From assembly GCF_030824335.1 (NCBI RefSeq), contig NZ_JAVBXX010000030.1, forward strand, positions 1-38,664: DNA of 38,664 nucleotides. Reading direction: 5' to 3'. Below, piece after piece: positions 14,724-20,965 of the stretch. Within the stretch, counting starts at the first letter, position 1. The number at the start of each line of letters is the position of its first letter. This DNA comes from Azonexus sp. (GTDB lineage Bacteria > Pseudomonadota > Gammaproteobacteria > Burkholderiales > Rhodocyclaceae). Position numbers and translations under genes: made by a program. The notes under the pieces were generated by a model. That model made no database searches. It was not told the DNA's origin and worked only from the letters and a program-made list of their open reading frames with translations.

Positions 14724-14984
14724 AGTGTTGATGCTTTTGCGCCGCGCAGTTTACCCGAGGAAGCGCACTTCCACTGTGCAGACGTCCTGCCATTCGCTGA
14801 AGAACGGATTCAACAGGTGATTGCCGGGCTGGTCAGTCAGATGGTGCGGCGCAAATCGGATGACATTGAGGGCAGCTGGGAGGACATTGAAATCGAGCTG
14901 ACAGGAGAGTATGGCTGGATGTCTCTGTCTGATTTGCGACAAGTGACCCGACAAGGGCTAGTGACGATTTTTACAGGTTATTGA
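14724..14984 (+). pseudogene. Orphan reading frame upstream of nifB, possibly a gene remnant
   Basis: After a TGA at 14721-14723 the plus strand stays open for 86 codons to the TGA at 14982. The translation looks protein-like and acidic: ...LPFAEERIQQVIAGLV...RRKSDDIEGSWEDIEIELTGEYGWMSLSDLRQVTRQGLV... No ATG with a ribosome-binding site is present at its beginning; the first ATG is at 14841. I cannot name the family. It is most likely the 3' part of a gene whose beginning was lost when the neighbouring accessory genes arrived. The NifA site for nifB lies inside its last 60 bases, which may explain why the stretch was kept. Confidence 0.4.
14926..14941 (+). promoter_or_regulatory. NifA upstream activator site for nifB (TGT-N10-ACA)
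   Basis: TGT at 14926-14928 and ACA at 14939-14941 with exactly ten bases between. It ends 63 bases before the -24 element, placing it roughly 90-105 bases upstream of the expected start point, a normal NifA enhancer distance. Confidence 0.85.
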
Positions 14985-15004
14985 TATAAAAGAATAAAAC
15001 CTAC

Positions 15005-15020
15005 TGGCACAACGATTGCT
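15005..15020 (+). promoter_or_regulatory. Sigma-54 promoter of nifB
   Basis: TGGCAC (15005-15010), five bases, TTGCT (15016-15020) matches the RpoN consensus at all defined positions, 36 bases before the nifB start. Confidence 0.95.
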
Positions 15021-15056
15021 GAAATAGCTCCGAACCGTTTTCGTGGAGCCCTCATC

Positions 15057-16565
15057 GTGGAACTACCCGTCATCAGCAATAACGCACCGGCCGCCGAAGG
15101 TGGTGGTTGTTCATCCAGCGGTTGTGGCACGGCACCGGATGCGTTGGGCCATTTGCCCGATCATATCCGGGCCAAGGTGCAGGACCATCCCTGCTATTCG
15201 GAAGAAGCGCATCACTACTTCGCCCGCATGCACGTTGCCGTGGCCCCGGCCTGCAACATCCAGTGCAACTACTGCAACCGCAAGTACGACTGTTCCAACG
15301 AGTCGCGCCCCGGCGTCGTTTCGGAACTGTTGACGCCGAAGCAGGCGATCAACAAAGTGCTCGCTGTCGCTGCCGCCATCCCGCAGATGACGGTACTCGG
15401 CATCGCCGGTCCCGGCGACCCCCTGGCCAACCCGGCGCGCACCTTCGAGACTTTCGAACAGCTGTCGGCGCGCGCTCCGGACATCAAGCTGTGCGTATCG
15501 ACCAACGGGCTGACCTTGCCGCAGTACGTCGACGAAATCGCCAAGCACAACATCGACCACGTGACGATCACCATCAACTGTGTCGATCCGGAAGTGGGCG
15601 CCAAGATTTATCCGTGGATTTTCTGGGAGAACAAACGCATCTTCGGCATCGAAGGCGCGCGGATTCTCATCGAGCAGCAGCAGAAGGGTCTGCAGATGCT
15701 GACCGACCGGGGCATCCTGGTGAAGGTCAATTCGGTGCTGATCCCTGGCGTCAATGACGAGCATCTGAAGGAAGTCTCGAAGATCGTCAAAGCCAAGGGT
15801 GCTTTCCTGCACAACGTGATGCCGCTGATCGCCGAGCCGGAACACGGCACCTACTACGGCATCATGGAGCAGCCGGAACCGACGCCGGAAATGCTTCAGG
15901 ACTTGCAGGATGCCTGCGCCGGCGACATGGCGATGATGCGCCACTGCCGCCAATGCCGCGCCGATGCGGTCGGCCTGCTGGGCGAGGATCGCGGCGACGA
16001 GTTCACGATGGACAAGATCGACGTGATGGATGTCGATTACGAAGCCGCGATGGTGCGCCGCAAGGAAGTGCACGACTCGATCATCGAGCAACTCGAAGCC
16101 AAGCGCGGCAGCAGCGCGCCGAAGGTCGAGGAAGTCGGCATCCCGGCTGATTCCCGGCCGGTGCTGATGGCGGTCGCCGGCAAGAACGGCGTCGTTGCCG
16201 AACACTTTGGTCATGCCCGCGAATTCCTGATTTACGAAGCCTCACCGGCTGGCGTGCGCTTCATCGGCCACCGCAAGACCGAGTTGTACTGCGGCGGCAT
16301 GGATGCCTGCGGCGATGGCGACATCGTCGACGAAGGCGCGACGGAATCGCTGCTCGAACGCAACATCCGCATCCTCGAAGGTTGCGAGGTGGTGCTCTGT
16401 TCGAAGATCGGTTACGAGCCGTGGGGCAAGCTGGAAGCCGCCGGTATCGCGCCGAATGGCGAACACGCCATGGAGCCGATCGAGGACGCCGTGCTGGCGG
16501 TGTACAAGGAAATCGCGGCGACGGGCAAGTTGAGTCCTGCGGTCGACAACAAAAAGGTGGCGTGA
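15057..16565 (+). CDS. nifB: Nitrogenase cofactor biosynthesis protein NifB
   Basis: NifB is the radical-SAM enzyme that fuses two 4Fe-4S clusters and inserts a carbide and sulfur to make NifB-co, the precursor of FeMo-co. The 502-residue protein has the two-domain form. The radical-SAM barrel carries the cluster motif C66-x3-C70-x2-C73 (ACNIQCNYC) and the further conserved cysteines of HPCYS and MMRHCRQCRADAVG. A C-terminal NifX/NafY-like domain begins near residue 362 (RPVLMAVAGKNGVVAEHFGHA). The start is a GTG at 15057 with GGAG 8 bases upstream. A perfect sigma-54 promoter and NifA site precede it. It leads the operon nifB-fdxN-nifO-fprA-fdx and probably further genes. Confidence 0.98.
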   Translation: MELPVISNNAPAAEGGGCSSSGCGTAPDALGHLPDHIRAKVQDHPCYSEEAHHYFARMHVAVAPACNIQCNYCNRKYDCSNESRPGVVSELLTPKQAINKVLAVAAAIPQMTVLGIAGPGDPLANPARTFETFEQLSARAPDIKLCVSTNGLTLPQYVDEIAKHNIDHVTITINCVDPEVGAKIYPWIFWENKRIFGIEGARILIEQQQKGLQMLTDRGILVKVNSVLIPGVNDEHLKEVSKIVKAKGAFLHNVMPLIAEPEHGTYYGIMEQPEPTPEMLQDLQDACAGDMAMMRHCRQCRADAVGLLGEDRGDEFTMDKIDVMDVDYEAAMVRRKEVHDSIIEQLEAKRGSSAPKVEEVGIPADSRPVLMAVAGKNGVVAEHFGHAREFLIYEASPAGVRFIGHRKTELYCGGMDACGDGDIVDEGATESLLERNIRILEGCEVVLCSKIGYEPWGKLEAAGIAPNGEHAMEPIEDAVLAVYKEIAATGKLSPAVDNKKVA

Positions 16566-16593
16566 TGTACAGCCCCCGCTTACTACGTTCGCT

Positions 16594-16645
16594 GCCCCCC
16601 AAGGGGGTGCAGGCCGCCTTCGGGGCGGCCCTTCAGGAGGCCTGA
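16594..16645 (+). repeat. Intergenic hairpin repeat between nifB and fdxN
   Basis: The 81-base gap between nifB and fdxN contains a C-run/G-run pair (16595-16607), then a 7-bp stem (16612-16618 with 16624-16630) with a 5-base loop, then a small hairpin TCAGG-AGG-CCTGA (16633-16645) that holds the strong AGGAGG ribosome-binding site of fdxN. No T run follows the main stem, so it looks more like an RNA-stabilising or REP-like element than a terminator. Similar C-rich intergenic repeats are common in betaproteobacteria. Confidence 0.65.
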
Positions 16646-16646
16646 G

Positions 16647-16925
16647 ATGGCACTGCAAATCACCGAATCCTGCGTCAATTGCTGGGCTTGCGTCGATGTT
16701 TGCCCGAACGAGGCGATCTACGAAGACAAGCCGCATTTCCTGATCGACGACAGCAAATGCACCGAGTGTCTGGGCGATCACGCGGTCGCGCAATGCGCCG
16801 CGATCTGCCCGATTGAAATGGCCATCGTCGACGAACTGGGGGCCTTCCTGAATCCGCCCGGTTCATTGACTGGCATCCCGATGGAAAAGCTGAAGCAATT
16901 CGGCCTGTGGAAGGAAGCTGCCTGA
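16647..16925 (+). CDS. fdxN: 2[4Fe-4S] ferredoxin FdxN
   Basis: A 92-residue ferredoxin with two 4Fe-4S sites: CVNCWACVDVCP near the N-terminus, and a second group CTECLGDHAVAQCAAICP with the 8-residue insertion typical of nif-linked FdxN proteins. In Azotobacter, FdxN gives electrons to NifB for NifB-co synthesis, which fits its place directly after nifB. AGGAGG lies 6 bases before the ATG. The stop overlaps the start of nifO (TGATG). It is cytoplasmic and about the usual length. Confidence 0.95.
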   Translation: MALQITESCVNCWACVDVCPNEAIYEDKPHFLIDDSKCTECLGDHAVAQCAAICPIEMAIVDELGAFLNPPGSLTGIPMEKLKQFGLWKEAA

Positions 16926-17404
16926 TGGCTGTCATCACGTTTTACGAAAAACCCGGCTGCAAGGGCAATCTGCGCCAGAAAACCCTGCTCGCTGCAGCCG
17001 GCCACACGGTGCAGGCGAAAAGTCTGAAAAATGAGGCGTGGACCGCAGAATACCTGCTCAAATTCGTCGGCAAACTGCCTGTCGCCGAATGGTTCAACCC
17101 TGCCGCCCCGGCGATCAAGGCCGGGGAAATCGTCCCGGAAAATCTGGGTGCGGAAGACGCTTTGCACCTGCTGCTGCAGAACCCGCTGCTCATTCGCCGG
17201 CCGCTGATGGAAATCGGCGACGAACGGATGGTCGGTTTCGATATTGCTGCGGTCGACGCCTGGGTCGGGCTGAATAACGTCGAGTTGCCGGAAGGCAATA
17301 TCGAAGCCTGCGTGCACGGCCCGGAAGGTCATGGCAGTTGCGGCAGCCATGCCCACGACGCAGCGGAAGAGGAAAGCGGCCATGGTCGCTGCGGGTCTCA
17401 CTAA
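16925..17404 (+). CDS. nifO: Nitrogenase-associated ArsC/Spx-like protein NifO
   Basis: A 159-residue thioredoxin-fold protein of the ArsC/Spx-like nitrogenase-associated family. The N-terminus reads ITFYEKPGCKGNLRQKTLL, with the single conserved cysteine and the Lys/Arg pattern of the family, followed by WTAEYLLKFVGKLPVAEWFNP and LLIRRPLMEIGDERMVGFD. In Azotobacter nifO sits in the order nifB-fdxN-nifO-nifQ and influences molybdenum use and nitrate-related control. The last 30 residues form a His/Cys/Gly-rich tail (GHGSCGSHAHD and GHGRCGSH) that could bind metal. It overlaps fdxN by one base and the flavodiiron gene by 23 bases. Confidence 0.9.
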   Translation: MAVITFYEKPGCKGNLRQKTLLAAAGHTVQAKSLKNEAWTAEYLLKFVGKLPVAEWFNPAAPAIKAGEIVPENLGAEDALHLLLQNPLLIRRPLMEIGDERMVGFDIAAVDAWVGLNNVELPEGNIEACVHGPEGHGSCGSHAHDAAEEESGHGRCGSH

Positions 17405-18665
17405 AGACGCGGTAGAAATCGCCCCGGGCGTCCACTGGGTGGGCGCCCTCGACCCGCATCTGCGCAGTTTCGACATCATCCTCAAAACCGCCAACGGCAC
17501 CAGCTACAACGCCTATGTCGTGCGCGGCGAACATGGCGTGGCGATCATCGACACGGTGAAGGAAAACTTCGCCGACGACTTTTTCCGTCGTCTGGAATCG
17601 GTAGCCCGTTACGACGAAATCACGACCATCGTCCTCAACCACCTGGAACCGGATCACAGCGGTGCCCTGCCAGAACTGCTGAAACGTGCCCCGCAGGCCA
17701 AGGTCTACCTGTCCAGCCGGGCGCAGATGATGCTGAAGGCGCTGCTCAAGCCATCCGGCGAAAAGCCGCCCGAATACATCCCGGTGACCACCGACGACGA
17801 AGTCGATCTCGGCGGCCGGACACTGCGTTTCCTGCATACGCCTTACCTGCACTGGCCGGATACGCAATGCACCTACCTGGTTGAAGACGGCCTGCTGTTT
17901 ACCGGCGACATCTTCGGCTGCCATTTCTGCGATGCCCGGCTGTTCAACGACCGGGTCGGCGACTTCCGTTTCTCGTTCGAGTATTACTACGCGCACATCA
18001 TGCGCCCCTTCCGCGAGTACGTGCTCGACGCAGTGGCGTTGATCGAGCCGCTCGATCTCAACCTGATCGCCCCGGCGCACGGCCCCATCCTGCGCCACCA
18101 GCCACGCGACTACGTGCATCGCTACCGCGAACTGGCGACGCCGCGCCTGTTCAACGAAGCGCGCAGCGAAAAAACGCTGGTCGTCTTCTACATTTCCGCC
18201 TACGGCAACACCCGGCGCATGGCCGAAGCGCTGGCCGCCGGCGCCGAAACCATCGGTGGCGTGCGCGTCTCGCTGTACGACCTGGAAGGCGGCGAGTCGG
18301 GCATTTTCACCGACCTGATCGAGGAAGCCGACGGCCTGGCCTTCGGCAGCCCGACGATCAACGCCGACGCGGTCAAGCCGATCTGGGACGTGTTGTCGTC
18401 GCTGACCACGGTCAACGTCAAGGGCAAGCTCGGCGCCGCCTTCGGCTCCTACGGCTGGAGCGGCGAAGCCGTGCGGCTGATCGAGGACCGCCTGCGCGGC
18501 CTCAAATTGCGCGTGCCGGTCGATGGCCTGCGCATCAAGCTGGTGCCGGATAGCGGCGAGCTCGAACAGTGCCGTCTGCTCGGCGAACAACTGGCCCGTC
18601 ACCTGACGGGCCAGGTCGAACACCGCGAGATCGATTTCAGCCAATTACAGGCGTCGACCGCATAA
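17382..18665 (+). CDS. fprA: A-type flavodiiron protein (FprA family)
   Basis: A 427-residue flavodiiron protein: an N-terminal metallo-beta-lactamase-like diiron domain (about 1-250) and a C-terminal flavodoxin domain (about 258-400, starting TLVVFYISAYGNTRRMAE). Diiron ligands are visible in NHLEPDHSG (H-x-E-x-D-H), TGDIFGCHF and APAHGPIL. Such proteins reduce oxygen to water or NO to N2O, or serve as electron carriers. In nif operons an oxygen-scavenging or redox role beside nitrogenase is likely. The ATG at 17382 lies inside the end of nifO, with GAGG upstream; the earlier in-frame ATG at 17331 is less likely. A [2Fe-2S] ferredoxin follows after 12 bases and could be its partner. Confidence 0.92.
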   Translation: MVAAGLTKDAVEIAPGVHWVGALDPHLRSFDIILKTANGTSYNAYVVRGEHGVAIIDTVKENFADDFFRRLESVARYDEITTIVLNHLEPDHSGALPELLKRAPQAKVYLSSRAQMMLKALLKPSGEKPPEYIPVTTDDEVDLGGRTLRFLHTPYLHWPDTQCTYLVEDGLLFTGDIFGCHFCDARLFNDRVGDFRFSFEYYYAHIMRPFREYVLDAVALIEPLDLNLIAPAHGPILRHQPRDYVHRYRELATPRLFNEARSEKTLVVFYISAYGNTRRMAEALAAGAETIGGVRVSLYDLEGGESGIFTDLIEEADGLAFGSPTINADAVKPIWDVLSSLTTVNVKGKLGAAFGSYGWSGEAVRLIEDRLRGLKLRVPVDGLRIKLVPDSGELEQCRLLGEQLARHLTGQVEHREIDFSQLQASTA

Positions 18666-18677
18666 CGAGGAAAAACC

Positions 18678-18965
18678 ATGCCCAAAGCAAAAGTCACCTT
18701 CGAAGATATCGGCGTTTCGGTCACCGTGCCGGCCGGTACACGCCTGATTGAAGTGTCCGAAAAAGTCGGCGCCGGCATCACCTACGGCTGCCGCGAAGGC
18801 GAATGCTGCACCTGCCTGACCAAGATCATTTCCGGCGGTGAAAACCTCGCCCCGCCGAGCGTACTGGAAGACCAGGTACTCAAGGACAACATGGCCCCGC
18901 GCGGCCACCGCCTGGCCTGCCAGGCCCAGATTCTTTCCGGCGACATCGTCGTGAAACCCGCATAA
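18678..18965 (+). CDS. Plant-type [2Fe-2S] ferredoxin
   Basis: A 95-residue [2Fe-2S] ferredoxin with the plant-type cluster motif C38-x4-C43-x2-C46 (GCREGECCTCL, with an extra cysteine at 44) and the fourth ligand C81 in RLACQAQ. The fold fits the short bacterial type. It is cytoplasmic. It lies 12 bases after the flavodiiron gene, with GAGG before the ATG, and 69 bases before a second, FeSII-like ferredoxin. It probably carries electrons in the nif operon, to FprA or to nitrogenase. Confidence 0.92.
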   Translation: MPKAKVTFEDIGVSVTVPAGTRLIEVSEKVGAGITYGCREGECCTCLTKIISGGENLAPPSVLEDQVLKDNMAPRGHRLACQAQILSGDIVVKPA

Positions 18966-19034
18966 GACTAAAACCAATCAGCCAACCGCTACAGAGAAAT
19001 CCAACTCAACCCGCTCTTCTGGAGAACCCAAAAA

Positions 19035-19397
19035 ATGGCACTCATCACTTTCAGCAGCCCCATGCACAAGGACAAGACGGTCTACGCCGTCGCCGGCAGC
19101 CACACCCAGACCATCCTGGCTCTGGCCAAGGAACATCACATCCCGATCGACTTCGGTTGCCAGGAAGGCAACTGCGGCACCTGTCTGGTCAAGGTCTCAT
19201 CGGTTGACGGCAAGCGCCGTCCGATGGGCGGCCCGCTCAATGTCCGCGAAGTGGCTGCGCTGACCGAACTGGGTCACATCACCAAGGCCGAAATCGAACA
19301 GATGTACGTCGATGACATCCCGCCGACCCAGTGGCGCCTCGCCTGCCAGATGATCGTGCGCGACGAAGACATCCTGGTCGAGTATCCGAGCAAATGA
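19035..19397 (+). CDS. fesII: Shethna protein II (FeSII)-like [2Fe-2S] ferredoxin
   Basis: A 120-residue [2Fe-2S] protein resembling Azotobacter FeSII, which binds nitrogenase under oxygen stress and locks it in an inactive, protected complex (conformational protection). Shared features: the ITFSSPMHKDK start, FGCQEGNCGTCLVKVSSVDG with C42, C47 and C50, the inserted lysine/acid-rich helix region before DIPPTQWRLACQ (C104), and the ending DEDILVEY. Length is nearly the same as FeSII (122). GGAG lies upstream of the ATG at 19035. It sits between a plain ferredoxin and nifQ, in line with a role in oxygen protection of nitrogenase. Confidence 0.88.
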   Translation: MALITFSSPMHKDKTVYAVAGSHTQTILALAKEHHIPIDFGCQEGNCGTCLVKVSSVDGKRRPMGGPLNVREVAALTELGHITKAEIEQMYVDDIPPTQWRLACQMIVRDEDILVEYPSK

Positions 19398-19445
19398 GTC
19401 CGAGCAAATAAGTCCGATCCCGTCATCGGAAAAAAGGAAACGGCC

Positions 19446-20018
19446 ATGAACGGTCCGGATCGTCTGCCCCTGCGGGCTACTCTGTTTGCCGAACTGCTGG
19501 CCGCGCCGGCAGTCGGGACAGCGGCATGCGATCCGAACCGGCCGTTACTGGCCAGCCTGTTTGCCGGACAGGCGACAGGCGCCGGTTGCCTGCCTTGGCA
19601 TCTCGGCCTGGGTGCCGCACGCTGCGCGCAGGTCATGAGTACTTACTTTCCCGGCCAGGTGCTTGAACCGGCCGGCACACCTGCGGTCGACCTGCCGGAA
19701 TTCGAGGAATTGCAGCGTCTGCTGCTCGATCACCGGGCCGGAACCAGCGATTCCGAATTGTGGATGGCCGACATCCTGTGCACTGCCTGCATCGGCATGG
19801 ATCACCTGTGGCAGGATCTGGGCTTCACCGGACGCGACGAGCTGAGCCGGCTGATGAACATCAATTTCCCCCCCCTGGCGCGCGCCAATACCGGTGATAT
19901 GAAATGGAAGAAATTCCTCTATCGCCAGTTCTGCTCACGCGAGGGCATCTATGTCTGCCCTGCCCCGTCCTGCGGGGTTTGCAAGGATTACAGCAAATGT
20001 TTTGGTCCGGAGAACTGA
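19446..20018 (+). CDS. nifQ: Molybdenum donor protein NifQ
   Basis: NifQ carries an Mo-Fe-S cluster and gives molybdenum to NifEN/NifH for FeMo-co assembly. The 190-residue protein ends with the diagnostic motif C171-x4-C176-x2-C179-x5-C185 (CPAPSCGVCKDYSKC). The family segments HLWQDLGFTGRDELSRLMNINFPPLA and NTGDMKWKKFLYRQFC are clear. AAGGAAACGGCC precedes the ATG. Its last 22 bases overlap the start of draG. Confidence 0.95.
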   Translation: MNGPDRLPLRATLFAELLAAPAVGTAACDPNRPLLASLFAGQATGAGCLPWHLGLGAARCAQVMSTYFPGQVLEPAGTPAVDLPEFEELQRLLLDHRAGTSDSELWMADILCTACIGMDHLWQDLGFTGRDELSRLMNINFPPLARANTGDMKWKKFLYRQFCSREGIYVCPAPSCGVCKDYSKCFGPEN

Positions 20019-20965
20019 TTGCCCGTTCCGCTCCCGTGCGTCGCCGTTACACGCCGGAACGCCTGCCCTTGGCCGAACATGCTGTAGCCGCCTATGTCGG
20101 GCTGGCGATTGGCGATGCGCTGGGCGCCACCGTCGAGTTCATGACGCCAAACGAAATCCGGGTCCAGTACAAGGTTCACGAAGACATTACCGGGGGCGGC
20201 TGGCTGCGTCTCAAAGCCGGCCAGGTCACCGACGACACGACGATGTCGCTGGCCCTTGGCGAAGCCATTCTGAAGAAAGGGCGAGTCGACGCCCATGCCG
20301 CAGCCGAGGCATTCGATGCCTGGATGCGCGCCAAGCCGGTGGACATCGGCAATACCGTACGGCGCAACCTGGTGACCTGGCGCAAATCCGGCAATCCGGA
20401 AGCTGAGTTATCGCAACACGATGCCGGCAACGGCGCCGCCATGCGCCTGCTGCCGGTAGCGCTGGCCTGCTACGGTCAACCGCCGGAAAGCACCATTTTG
20501 GCCAGCCGGGCCCAAGCCCATGTCACGCATCACAACACCTTGTCCGACGCTGCCTGCGAAACGCTGATCTTCATGGTGCAGGATTTTCTCGCCGGTCGGG
20601 ATGCCATCGAAGTCGAACGCGAACGCGCTGGCCAACTGGTGGAAAAATTTCCGGTTTTTGCCTGGGATCGCAAACGCAGCGAAAACCCGAGCGGCTACAT
20701 CGTCGATACCATTCAGGCAGTCTTTCAGTCGCTGTTTGCCACCGAATGTTTTGAAGATTGCCTGATCGACGTGGTCAATCGCGGCGGCGATGCCGACACC
20801 ACCGGCGCCATCGCCGGCATGCTGGCCGGCGCCCGCTACGGGCTGCAAAGCATCCCCCGACGCTGGCTGCGCGGGCTGGATGAACTGACCCGAGTGCGCT
20901 GCGAAAAGCAGGCGGAAGCATTGATTGCGCTATCCGGCGCAATCCAGGAAAGCCTCAATCGTTAG
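19997..20965 (+). CDS. draG: ADP-ribosyl-[dinitrogen reductase] hydrolase DraG
   Basis: DraG removes ADP-ribose from an arginine of nitrogenase reductase (NifH) and so restores activity after ammonium or dark switch-off. The 322-residue protein belongs to the dimanganese ADP-ribosylglycohydrolase family: GLAIGDALGATVEFM, the metal-binding TDDTTMSLALGEA, DAGNGAAMRLLPVAL, AHVTHHNTLSDAAC, and NRGGDADTTGAIAGMLAGARYG. The start at 19997 overlaps nifQ by 22 bases; the open frame beginning at 19904 is a shadow of nifQ. The transferase DraT is not in the window and must be elsewhere. The 3' end overlaps the convergent GGDEF-EAL gene by 11 bases. Confidence 0.95.
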   Translation: MFWSGELIARSAPVRRRYTPERLPLAEHAVAAYVGLAIGDALGATVEFMTPNEIRVQYKVHEDITGGGWLRLKAGQVTDDTTMSLALGEAILKKGRVDAHAAAEAFDAWMRAKPVDIGNTVRRNLVTWRKSGNPEAELSQHDAGNGAAMRLLPVALACYGQPPESTILASRAQAHVTHHNTLSDAACETLIFMVQDFLAGRDAIEVERERAGQLVEKFPVFAWDRKRSENPSGYIVDTIQAVFQSLFATECFEDCLIDVVNRGGDADTTGAIAGMLAGARYGLQSIPRRWLRGLDELTRVRCEKQAEALIALSGAIQESLNR

